16,766 nt of DNA from Euperipatoides rowelli. Lineage: Eukaryota > Onychophora > Udeonychophora > Euonychophora > Peripatopsidae. Under the pieces are notes generated by a model that did no database searches, was not told where the DNA came from, and saw nothing but the letters and a program-made list of their open reading frames with translations. Numbering within the stretch: position 1 is the stretch's first letter; each line of letters begins with the position of its first letter. Made by a program: the position numbers and the translations under genes. Positions 9,475-16,766 of this stretch are shown one piece after another. The DNA is taken from the NCBI GenBank assembly GCA_003024985.2, contig PXIH01S0032266.1; one strand, given 5' to 3'.

Positions 9475-9476
9475 TT

Positions 9477-9885
9477 ATTGATCATTTTTAAATAAAATTG
9501 TGTTGAACTTAATTTTAAAAAAACAAGGCCCTACTATATTTTTTTTTTCTATTTTTCAATTAATTTTTTTTTTGTAAAAAATAAATTGACTCTATCTGTC
9601 ATTACTTGACAAACAAATAGTGTATTATAATTAATGTGGGTTGATATGTAGGTTACTTAACATTACTCGTAAAGATCAACCCACACTAATCAACTTATTA
9701 TAAAGTGATTTTGAATAAATTTGAATGAAATTATAACAGAAAAAAAAACTCTTAATAAAAATTGACTTTTTACTGACTTGAACCAGCAACGCTGGAGATC
9801 AAATCGGCCATCATGACAGCTCGTCCACGCCCCGAAGGGCATTTTTCAATTAATTTTGATACAATTTTATTTAAAAATGATCCCT
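9477..9885. repeat. Foldback composite with outer inverted repeat and inner hairpin
   Basis: The outer ends are inverted copies: GATCATTTTTAAATAAAATTGTG near 9480-9502 and its reverse complement, ACAATTTTATTTAAAAATGATC, near 9863-9884. The similarity extends weakly inward. Inside, ATTAATGTGGGTTGAT (about 9630-9645) pairs with ATCAACCCACACTAAT (9675-9690) across a loop of about 30 bases. A tRNA-like head lies at 9775-9840. The LINE truncation point sits at the left outer repeat. This may be a small non-autonomous element or several nested insertions. Confidence 0.6.
9775..9840 (-). mobile_element. tRNA-derived SINE-like head
   Basis: On the minus strand GGGGCGTGGACGAGCTGTCA begins a tRNA-like 5' half. 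A B-box-like GGTTCAAGTC follows at 9784-9775, flanked by CTG/CAG pairing. The segment is GC-rich against very AT-rich surroundings, as expected for a retroposed tRNA-like sequence. The A box is less canonical than in the element at 8744. It differs in sequence from both other tRNA-like heads in this window, suggesting several SINE families. Confidence 0.5.
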
Positions 9886-10333
9886 AAGCTTAACACTAAC
9901 CTTATAATAAGGGAAATGAAGGTTACAATTTCATTTTTTTTTAAATGATAGAAAATAATTGAAAAAGAAATGTCACTAATACATGTCAAATTTTAGGCCT
10001 TAGTGAAAAATGCTATTCATAAAACTTGTATACTAAGGAACATCTATCACATGCATGGTCCTCACATAATAATCAACACTCACTTCAGACAATAAAATGT
10101 AAATACATATTTTAATACTAAAATATAATTACATACACATTGAAGAATAAAAGTTCTTAAACTTATCAATCATAAAAGATATTTCACAACTGAATTTTTA
10201 TTCTGTAGTTTAATGCTTTGAATACCATAAAACAACAGTCACTCACTGCAAGAAATCCATCCAAATAATTTCACAACACTGAAATACCATTGTTAAAATT
10301 ATTTATGAAACCAATAGTAATAACTGTCCACAT
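9886..10333. other. AT-rich DNA, no gene seen
   Basis: No coding frame, RNA gene or named mobile element was recognised. The stretch runs directly into the minisatellite. Confidence 0.45.
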
Positions 10334-10506
10334 CTTATAAATATGCATGGCTAAATGATGCCCTTTATAAATTTGCACGGCTAAATGATGCCCTTTATAA
10401 ATACACACAGTTAAATTATGCCCTTTATAAATGCACATGGCTAAATGATGCCCTTTATAAATACACGGCTAAATGATGCCATTTATAAAATCACATGGCT
10501 AAATGA
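10334..10506 (+). repeat. 30-bp minisatellite, about 5.7 copies
   Basis: The unit is approximately CTTTATAAATNCACATGGCTAAATGATGCC. Successive CTTTATAAAT starts are 30 bases apart through most of the array, shortening to 28 in one unit. Copies differ at scattered positions (for example TTAAATTATG in one copy). The array stops at the N at 10507, so its true length in the genome may be greater than shown. Confidence 0.9.
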
Positions 10507-10507
10507 N

Positions 10508-11800
10508 TATTTATTTTCATGCATATATATATTTAATACAATAATATACAAATCAATTAATGTGGTAGTCATTGAATGTCACTCTCCATTTTGACAATAG
10601 GAGTAGGCACACTTAAAGAGAAAAACTTTCAAATAAAAAAAAATATCCTAGTGTGTGTCAGATTACTCTTCTGAAAACATTTGCATCATTAAAAAACTGC
10701 CAAGTATGAAAACTACAAAGTTTTTCTCTCCTATTGTGTTCCTGGCTTAACCACTTCCATTTTGATACAATGAATAAAATTATTTATATTATAGTTAAAG
10801 TCAAACTTATTCTATTATTAGGATTAGGAGACATCCCAGTTAACTGGGAACATCACTGACTTTAAGAATTTGTCCAGGTGTCCCAAAATCATCTCTTGGG
10901 GGTGTCTAAATGTGTCCCTTTTTTAAATATCTGTAAAAAATTATATCAATCAATACTTTTTTTTCTAAGCTTGAAAACAGCTGTGAAAACTTTCAACAAA
11001 ATCTTCAATTCAAATTTGTTATGAAAATTCTTTTTAAACCAGATTTAACAAATGTGGCAAGTGGGAACACCAAAAAATTGATTTTTAAAATTAATTCTGT
11101 CACAACAGTGAAAAGAAAACTTGAAATAAAATTTTCAATTGAATTTGTTATCAAAATTATTTTGTTAAAAAAAAAAAAAAGGTTTAATAAATAAAGCAAG
11201 CTTACCCTGAAATCATTTAATCAACAAGTTATTGTTTTTAAATTATTGTATTTTTGTTGTCATCATTTGCCACACTCATCAAAAAAAAGTACACATGGTA
11301 TAGACATAGCGGCTAAGCCCTAATGCCCAGGTTTTGCAGCTGTTGTTGTATAAAAGAACTCTCCCACTCTAGCTTTATATTTTTTAATTTCTAAATATTT
11401 TACAATACAAGTTTAATGTTAAACAGTTAAAAAGTGTTTAATGTTTATATTTTGGTCGAAATCAAACACTGACAAGTTAAATGTACAATAATTTTCTAAT
11501 AAGAACATAAATTAGAATAACCTTAAATTAATTTATGAAATATGTGTGTTTTCAATAGGCTTATATACTACTCCTAAAAATAAATCATGGAAATGTAAAT
11601 GATTTTTAACACTCCCCCCCTCCCTCCCTATAAGTCTTGGTGCCCTGGTTTTTACCATTTTCATTATGGTATACTTATCTATGATATTTTTATCATTAAA
11701 GAATATTTATGTTTGAACAAACTAAAAGAAATAGATAAAATAATTATAACCTTAAACTATTGAAAAATTGAGATAAATTTTCAATAATTATTTCATTCAT
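10508..11800. other. AT-rich DNA with minor repeats, no gene seen
   Basis: The stretch contains a perfect 16-bp palindrome TCCCAGTTAACTGGGA at 10834-10849. It also holds an inverted AGAGAAAAACTTT pair around 10618-10632 and 10719-10731, and two diverged copies of a roughly 55-bp unit at 11001-11054 and 11131-11192. A GC-richer patch near 11300-11345 was not recognised. No coding frame is convincing. Confidence 0.5.
11001..11192 (+). repeat. Diverged tandem duplication, period about 130 bp
   Basis: ATCTTCAATTCAAATTTGTT followed by ATGAAAATTCTTTTTAAACC (from 11001) resembles ATTTTCAATTGAATTTGTTA followed by TCAAAATTATTTTGTTAAA (from 11131). Both lead into a GATTTAACAAAT/GGTTTAATAAAT-like end. 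The sequence between the copies is not clearly related. The minus-strand frame at 11005-11199 only reflects this T-rich repeat. Confidence 0.5.
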
Positions 11801-11966
11801 TTAACTTTCCTACCCTGTTAAAAAATAATCATGTTTTACCTGTATGGGTCGAATCAACCAAAATTAAGTTTGCATGAATTTTAGACACTCGATTTACAAT
11901 TAGTTTGATGAGGCAAATTTACAAATCAAACCTCAAATTTAATATATACAAAAAATATGAATTATT

Positions 11967-12493
11967 TTGAATAATATAACTAACTCACCAATATATGCTT
12001 TGAGCTTCTCTGTAGAAATTAGGGAACATACTTTGCCCTTTTCTTTACATAATATGCTTTTCATTGGTTATACTAATAAAGGAGATATTGTAAAAATGGA
12101 TAAAGCTTTCAGAGGTTTGTCTAAACAAATTTATAAGCTAAAAAATCTGAAGGTTCCACAAGGAAGATATACAAAAGTTAATACTTTGGCACTGTCTCAA
12201 AGAATAATATTGAATGATTTAAAGTTTATGTATAGAAAAATATAGAAGGTAATTCAGAAAAATTGTTTAGAAAAATTGAATATGTTAAAACAAGAGGGCA
12301 CAAATTCAGAGCATTAGAGGAGAGGAAAAATTCAAAAAGAATGTTGTCTTCAATTTTTTGCAGAAATGTTAAGATTTGGAAGGAACCACCAGAATCATTT
12401 TTTAATATAGGATCGGTAAAGGGTTTTGCAAATAAAGTTGAAGAATTCATCAAATTTAATGTTAAACCAATGTCTTGGGATGGGGATGAATAA
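11967..12493 (+). pseudogene. LINE reverse transcriptase C-terminal fragment, frameshifted
   Basis: The first frame (to the stop at 12243-12245) includes YTNKGDIVKMDKAFRGLSKQI, resembling the family's PxxKxDIxxLExVQRRxTKxI block. It then includes a TLALSQRIILNDLKFMY segment like the LxxRRxxxDLxxxYKI block. Similarity continues in another frame from 12242: IEGNSEKLFRKIEYVKTRGH, then FCRNVKIWKEPPESF, equivalent to the TRGH and FxxRVVxxWNxLPExV blocks. It ends with a SVKGFANKVEEF segment and the stop at 12491-12493. A one-base slip around 12240-12242 therefore breaks it. N-terminal catalytic domains are missing. It is a different, older LINE lineage than the one at 9085-9474. Confidence 0.75.
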
Positions 12494-12583
12494 TTAGAGG
12501 CTATATTGTTTTTATTGATGTAAATATTATGTAATTATATTTTTGTGTATTTTGAGTTAATTTTGTTATTGAGTGGTAGTTAG

Positions 12584-12753
12584 TCTTTATAAAAGGAGTT
12601 TATTCTCCTTATCACTAACCTCCAACAAGATGTAATTAAATTCTTGTGAAATAAATAAATAATAATAATAATAATAATNTCTTTATAAAAGGAGTTTATT
12701 CTCCTTATCACTAACCTCCAACAAGATGTAATTAAATTCTTGTGAAATAAATA

Positions 12754-12774
<21 letters not shown>
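12584..12774 (+). repeat. Exact 95-bp duplication either side of an N
   Basis: Bases 12584-12678 (TCTTTATAAAAGGAGTTTAT through to AAT repeats) recur at 12680-12774, separated only by the N at 12679. As with the 199-bp case, the perfect repeat around a gap symbol suggests two contigs ending in the (AAT)n tract were abutted without merging their overlap. Confidence 0.85.
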
Positions 12775-12825
<51 letters not shown>

Positions 12826-12826
12826 T
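12746..12826 (+). repeat. (AAT)n microsatellite
   Basis: This nearly pure AAT array of about 25 units follows AAATAAATAAATAAT and forms the expanded tail of the LINE. It probably arose from the retrotransposon tail by slippage. Confidence 0.9.
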
Positions 12827-13165
12827 TAATGATTGGTAATGCAATAATAAAAAAAAATATCATTTAAAATAAACAAGATAAATAAATATAAATTGATAAC
12901 CCACCCAATAATGTAGCAATTTTTTTTTATTTCACTGTAAGCCATCAATGTGGGTCAATTCGACCGAGACAGGTAAAACGTGACTTTTTTTTTCGTATAG
13001 TAAGAATTGTCCAAAACTTCCCAAATTGATATAAAATAATTATTTACATGTCTTTAAGGAATACATTTAATATTAAAGGTTTATGTTTACATTTGAGTGA
13101 AATATCATTTCCAAAATGGGTCAGTTAAACCCAATCAGGGTTGAAAGGTTAAAAATAAAAGGAGG

Positions 13166-13300
13166 TAGGGATGGGGAAAAATAAGAGATCATGACTTGAC
13201 CATTTTAGCAAGAGCTGATCATGAATGGAATGAGAAACATTGTGAATTTCTTGTGCGTGCTATAGTGGATGAAGCAATGACCAATCTATATTTTTGTTAA
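13166..13300 (+). CDS. Possible exon, product unrecognised
   Basis: The frame is open from after a TAG at 13166-13168 to a TAA at 13298-13300. It reads a balanced peptide that includes ARADHEWNEKHCEFLVRAIV and ends MTNLYFC. A possible acceptor CTTGACCATTTTAG ends at 13208, which would give an exon beginning 13209. The A+T content is lower than in adjacent sequence. It lies just outside the right end of the piggyBac-like element. No start codon context or family was recognised, and chance openness over 42 codons is possible. Confidence 0.2.
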
Positions 13301-13507
13301 AAAAAAGTCTTTATTAGAATGCAAAAATTAATATAAGTATCGTGTGAATTAACTTTCAATTATAAATGTGTATAATACAAAACTTTGTTAGATTAGCATA
13401 GAACAACAACATCATAATCTACATTGTGTATTTGTTCTGAATAACCAACCAAAANATGTATAGATGTTGATACAAAATAAACCTAAACCTAAACCTTACA
13501 ATTCCCA

Positions 13508-13752
13508 GAGTCTTAAATAAGGGAGACAAGAGCTGGAATTAGTGCTTCAAGAAGAACCAAGAAGATTGTATTATACATATACATTACTCTACCAGATTCT
13601 TAAATACTGTAGACCAGAGCTGGAATCAGGTGCTTCAATAAGAACCATTCTCTCATTAATTATAGATAATAATCAAGATCAAGTACAGATGAAGAGCGAC
13701 AAATATGATTCAGAAAGAAGATTATATTATACACATGTATTACTCTGTATAT
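13508..13752 (+). repeat. Diverged tandem duplication with an internal length difference
   Basis: Copy A (13508-13592) and copy B (13593-13752) share TCTTAAAT, GAGCTGGAAT, a GTGCTTCAA-AAGAACC segment, and AGAAGATT-TATTATACA followed by TATTACTCT. Copy B carries about 75 extra bases (about 13650-13720) between the last two blocks. The frame 13542-13754 spans both copies but has no recognisable motif. Confidence 0.7.
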
Positions 13753-14269
13753 AGTTGTAAATACATATATTTAAAAAAAAACTAACTTTTTTTTCTTCCA
13801 ATATTTAGGAATATTTATCAAATTATAAATAACAAAATAAGTTTAAAAACTTAAATTGTATTAATAATTTTCAATTGCTTCACCTCCCCTCTGGTTTCAT
13901 AAAAAATCCCTAGTTAGTCAACATGCATTAGTTTTTTTTTAATGTTATTTAGAATTATTTGTCGTATCATTATTGTTAATTCAAAAAAGAATTGATCAAA
14001 AAAATAAAAATAAATGAAAATAATTTTGTTTAACAATCCCTACATTTATAGTATTATTTCAAAGAAATAGCTTCAAGAAATATGATTAAAGGACACTTTA
14101 AAAACAACCCCTGTGAACTCTTAATCTGTAAAATTCTTTGAGTTAACCATGTGATAATAACATTAAATATAATTTTCTCTATGCAGAGATTAGTTGCTAA
14201 CTATAATTGAATTTATGTAAGATGACTTCTAAAGTTTAAACTATAAAAGACTTCATGATTAGTCGGAGA
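13753..14269. other. AT-rich DNA, no gene seen
   Basis: A- and T-runs are frequent. If the minus-strand exon at 14270-14380 is real, this stretch would be its 3' untranslated region. On that strand a possible ATTAAA-type polyadenylation signal occurs near 13943. Confidence 0.4.
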
Positions 14270-14380
14270 TCATAGTACATCTCGGGAGGAATTAGAAACT
14301 GTAGAATCAATAAGCCGAATGTGCTGGGTTGCTTTAATTAAGGCAGATTCCGTCTGAACCTTCACATCAAGAACAATTCT
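14270..14380 (-). CDS. Possible terminal exon, product unrecognised
   Basis: On the minus strand a strong acceptor-like sequence, CCATCCCTCTCTGCTCACTTAG, ends at 14381. The frame then runs 36 codons to a TGA at 14272-14270. The peptide has ordinary protein composition, including VQTESALIKATQHIRLIDST, and ends SSRDVL. The island is clearly less AT-rich than its flanks. An in-frame stop lies right at the acceptor, so it is coding only if spliced. The plus strand also has an open frame over the same bases (14259-14357), which lowers confidence. No family was recognised. The upstream exons would lie beyond the satellite and are not seen. Confidence 0.3.
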   Translation of the reverse strand, partial: RIVLDVKVQTESALIKATQHIRLIDSTVSNSSRDVL

Positions 14381-14884
14381 CTAAGTGAGCAGAGAGGGAT
14401 GGCCACAGAGACACGAGATGAAGACTTAGTTGTGACCTTCCCTTTTTTTTTTTTTTTAAGAAAAAGTAAAATAAAAAGTAAAGACTACCCTAGAGACAAG
14501 GAGGATCAATGAAGATGAAAAAGTCATATGGAAGAAGAAGGTCAAAATCAATAGAGTCTTTATAAATGTCAAAAACGATTTTTCATTTAAAAACAAAATG
14601 TGAATAACAGTTGACAGAATACCAGTAAGAGAATGTAACAGTTATTATTGAAAATTCTTTAACTTATTTATTGCAGTAAAAATGAGTTTTAAAAAAATAT
14701 AAAAATAAATAAATCATAAGTTAAAATTATTTATATACTACAGATGAATGTTATTAAAAATCAAAAAAATCAAATAGCATTTTAAAAAAAAAGATATAAA
14801 GATACATACGTTTTTTTAAATATTATATAAAACTAATAGCTAAACCTTAAAGAACAGCTGCACCCCTAGGATGTTAACAAAAAT
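14381..14884. other. Purine/pyrimidine-biased spacer, no gene seen
   Basis: The spacer contains a T15 run at 14443-14457, a purine-rich tract (about 14460-14545) and AT-rich sequence up to the satellite. The plus strand continues an open frame through the T-run, which is probably accidental. Confidence 0.4.
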
Positions 14885-16560
14885 ATCTTATTTACAAATT
14901 GTAAAGTATCAATCGTCCAAAATTAAGAAAATTCAGTATTTCCTCAAACCAGTTGTTTTGGTCTCCCCCCTCCCCCCACTCATCTTTTACCCAATCTCCT
15001 CCTTCCCCTCATTGCTTTAAATTTGAAAAAAAAAAAATGTATTCCTTCCACTAATCCCCCCCCCCCCCACTTTCCCCTCTTTGTTTTTTTTTTAAAATAA
15101 AATATTATTTTCCAATTCTAAAGCTAAACCATCTATATTGATGGAGATTCATTTTCCCCCTCCTCTAACAGTTTGCCCCATCCCACTCTTCTTACCCCCT
15201 CTCACTTCCCTTCATTTTGGCCCCTCCCTCATTGCTTTAAAAATAAAAACAATATTATTTGCAAATCCTAAAAGTTAAAACCAAAACTTATTCTCTTCAC
15301 TTGCCCCCCCCCCCCTTCTCTTCTTCATTGGTTTAAAAACAAAAATTATCTAATTTTCCAATTCTAAAACTTAAACTGACCAAATTACTGGAAATTATTT
15401 TGCCCTTTCCATCAATTTCCAACCTCCCCCTGCTCCTCTGCCATCCCCCCCCCCCTTAACCCATTGGTTTAAAAACAAACAAAACAAAACAAAAATGTTG
15501 TTTGCAAATTCTTAACGTTATACTAAATCTTACTCCGTTCACCAGTTTTATCCCCTTCCACTTTTGTTTAAAAACAAAAAAAAATATATATATTATTTCC
15601 CAATTCTAACACCAAAAACCATCCAAATTGTTGAAAATTCCATCCCCACTTCACCTTTTCTTTCCCCCTTCCACCCACCTCGAATTTTTGCCCCTTCCAC
15701 ATCAGTTTAAAAACAGAAATATTTTTTTTTGCAAATTTTAAAAGTTAAAAACAAATATTATTCTGTCAACCCGTCCACCCCCCCCCCCCCCCCCCCCCCC
15801 CCTCTTCTCCTTTTTTTTAAAAAAAAAAAAAAAAAAATCTCATTTTCAAATTCTAAAACCTAAACCATTCAAATTGACTGTAATTCATTTTCTCACACAA
15901 CCTGTTCCTATCCCTCCCCCTGTTTTTCCTCCCCCCCCCATATTTTTGCTCCCACCCCTGTTGGTTTAAAAATATAAAAGTCTTATTTGCAATTTTTAGA
16001 AGTTAAAACGAAATCTTAAAACGAAAAAAAAAAATATTATTTTCCAATACTAAAACATAAAACGGGCAAATAGATGGAAATTCAATTGCCCGCCCCATTT
16101 CCCCTTCCCCCTGTTTCACCAAGCTCCACTGCTTCCCCCTCCCCTTCCCCATTTCCCCCCTATCTCTATCGTTTTAAAAATCAAATAATCTTATTTGCAA
16201 ATTTTATAAGTTAAAATTAATTCTTATTCCATCCACCAGTCCTCCCCCTTCCCCAATTTATTTAAAAATGAAAATAATCGTATTTTCCAAGTCTAAAACA
16301 TATAACCATCCAAATTGATGAAAATTATTTTTCTCCACTATACCCATTCCCCCTCCCCTCCACCTTTCTTTCCCCACTTGACCCAACTTCCCTTTTTTTG
16401 GTCCCCTCCTTTCAATAGTTTAAAAACGAAAACAAAAAAAATATTAGCAAATTCTATAAGTTAAAATCAAATTTTATTCTATCAACACATTTTCCTCCAT
16501 TATCTTATTTTCCAATTATTCTAAAACCTAAAACGTTCAAATTGAGAGAAATTAATTCCT
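14885..16560 (+). repeat. Tandem satellite, about 240-bp dimeric unit with C-rich spacers
   Basis: Two related cores alternate. Core A is like TTATTTGCAAATTCTAAAAG followed by TTAAAACCAAATCTTATTCT. Core B is like TTATTTTCCAATTCTAAAAC followed by TAAACCATCCAAATTGATGG. A cores start near 15261, 15504, 15731, 15989, 16197 and 16447. B cores start near 15111, 15357, 15598, 15845, 16043, 16286 and 16510. Same-type spacing is about 200-260 bp, and each core is preceded by a GTTTAAAAAC-A-rich lead. Cores are separated by CCCCTTCCCC-type tracts with little G. Degenerate units mark the left edge (B-like near 14885-14935, partial A near 15020-15055). The similarity of A and B implies an ancestral unit of about 120 bp that duplicated into a dimer. 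Confidence 0.9.
15778..15802 (+). repeat. Run of 25 C within the satellite
   Basis: This uninterrupted poly-C tract is the longest of several in the array. Others are about 13 C at 15056-15068, 12 at 15304-15315 and 11 at 15445-15455. It is soon followed by T8 and A19. The G-rich complement could form a G-quadruplex. The exact length is doubtful in most sequencing data. Confidence 0.85.
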
Positions 16561-16766
16561 CCTCCAAAGTAGCCTACATTGTTTATTTTTTAAGCCAAAT
16601 AGTGACATTTTGAGAAAAAAAAAACCCTAGTATCAGGTTTAAAATTTGATAATTCGTACACCTAAAATAAATTTGAAGGAAACTATACTGGGATATTTTG
16701 AACCTTACGATAATAAAAATGAATTAACAATTTAATAAAAATATAATCCGCATATTAATTAACTAA
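16561..16766. other. AT-rich flank after the satellite, no gene seen
   Basis: The C-tract pattern ends near 16565, and the remaining bases are ordinary AT-rich sequence without repeat cores or coding frames. Confidence 0.5.

Larger units (their letters stand above)
11967..12826 (+). mobile_element. 5'-truncated LINE 3' end with (AAT)n tail
   Basis: A decayed reverse transcriptase C-terminus (11967-12493) is followed by a short 3' untranslated region. That region has a possible stem-loop, AAGGAG/CTCCTT (about 12592-12611), then TTCTTGTGAAATAAATAAAT and an (AAT)n tail. This order matches the 3' ends of CR1/jockey-type LINEs. It lies wholly inside the piggyBac-like element and so inserted after it. 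The tail region is duplicated around an N, so the length is not reliable. Confidence 0.7.
11801..13152. mobile_element. PiggyBac-like non-autonomous element carrying a nested LINE
   Basis: The left end TTAACTTTCCTACCCTG (11801-11817) and the reverse complement of the right end TTAACCTTTCAACCCTG (13152-13136) match at 14 of 17 positions. TTAA, the target site duplicated by piggyBac transposases, is at both edges. Subterminal segments at about 11830-11859 (ATGTTTTACCTGTATGGGTC...) and about 12955-12985, inverted, match at about 25 of 30 positions and carry GGTCGAAT. The left and right subterminal distances differ (about 12 versus 150 bp), so one end has changed. No transposase is present and the middle is filled by a LINE fragment and a microsatellite. 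The assignment rests on TTAA plus inverted repeats, so it is inferred. Confidence 0.6.

Noticed and set aside
10334-10506. CRISPR-like array
   Set aside because: The units are directly contiguous with no unique spacers, and the setting is a eukaryotic minisatellite.
12226-12453. Minus-strand frame at 12226-12453 as a gene
   Set aside because: It is the antisense shadow of the LINE reverse transcriptase fragment.
13481-13496. CCTAAA telomere-like repeat
   Set aside because: There are only two to three units, with no array or chromosome-end context.
14443-14545. T15-AAG as a splice acceptor for a plus-strand exon
   Set aside because: The following purine-rich sequence has weak coding character, and the stronger exon signal in this area is on the minus strand.

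Overview
The window looks like repeat-rich, non-coding DNA from an AT-rich invertebrate animal genome, and I find no intact protein-coding gene in it. The evidence is the high A+T content with many homopolymers and short microsatellites, the absence of any long open frame, broken C-terminal pieces of non-LTR (LINE) reverse transcriptases, tRNA-derived SINE-like heads, foldback/MITE-like elements, and scattered single N characters typical of a gap-filled draft assembly. A mollusc-like genome is a guess from the mix of elements and is not established.

Layout. 1-126 carries two diverged copies of an 81-bp unit. 692-2538 holds two diverged copies of a dispersed repeat in inverted orientation, a tRNA-like SINE head on the minus strand (about 2220-2296), and an exact 199-bp duplication flanked by Ns that is probably an assembly artefact. 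3616-4007 is a MITE-like foldback element with about 80-bp terminal inverted repeats and a core of regularly spaced palindromic octamers. 4010-7920 is AT-rich DNA with one possible exon at 5887-5997. 7922-8450 is a large imperfect palindrome. 8735-8890 is a tRNA-derived SINE-like element, abutting a 5'-truncated LINE on the minus strand (8891-9474). Next comes a nested foldback/SINE composite (9477-9885) and a 30-bp minisatellite (10334-10506).

11801-13152 is best read as a piggyBac-like element. It has TTAA at both ends, related terminal and subterminal inverted repeats, and a second LINE fragment with an (AAT)n tail nested inside it. 13166-13300 and 14270-14380 are possible exons with unrecognised products, and 13508-13752 is a diverged tandem duplication. 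The last large block (about 14885-16560) is a tandem satellite with a period near 240 bp. Each unit is built from two related half-units separated by long C-rich, G-poor tracts, including a run of 25 C.

How the parts relate: this is a record of nested insertion rather than a working pathway. LINE fragments could once have supplied reverse transcriptase to SINEs, and the piggyBac-like element and the MITE would depend on transposase encoded elsewhere. The most unusual parts are the dimeric C-tract satellite, the spaced-octamer core of the MITE, the nested piggyBac/LINE structure, and the short exon-like islands that stand out from their surroundings.
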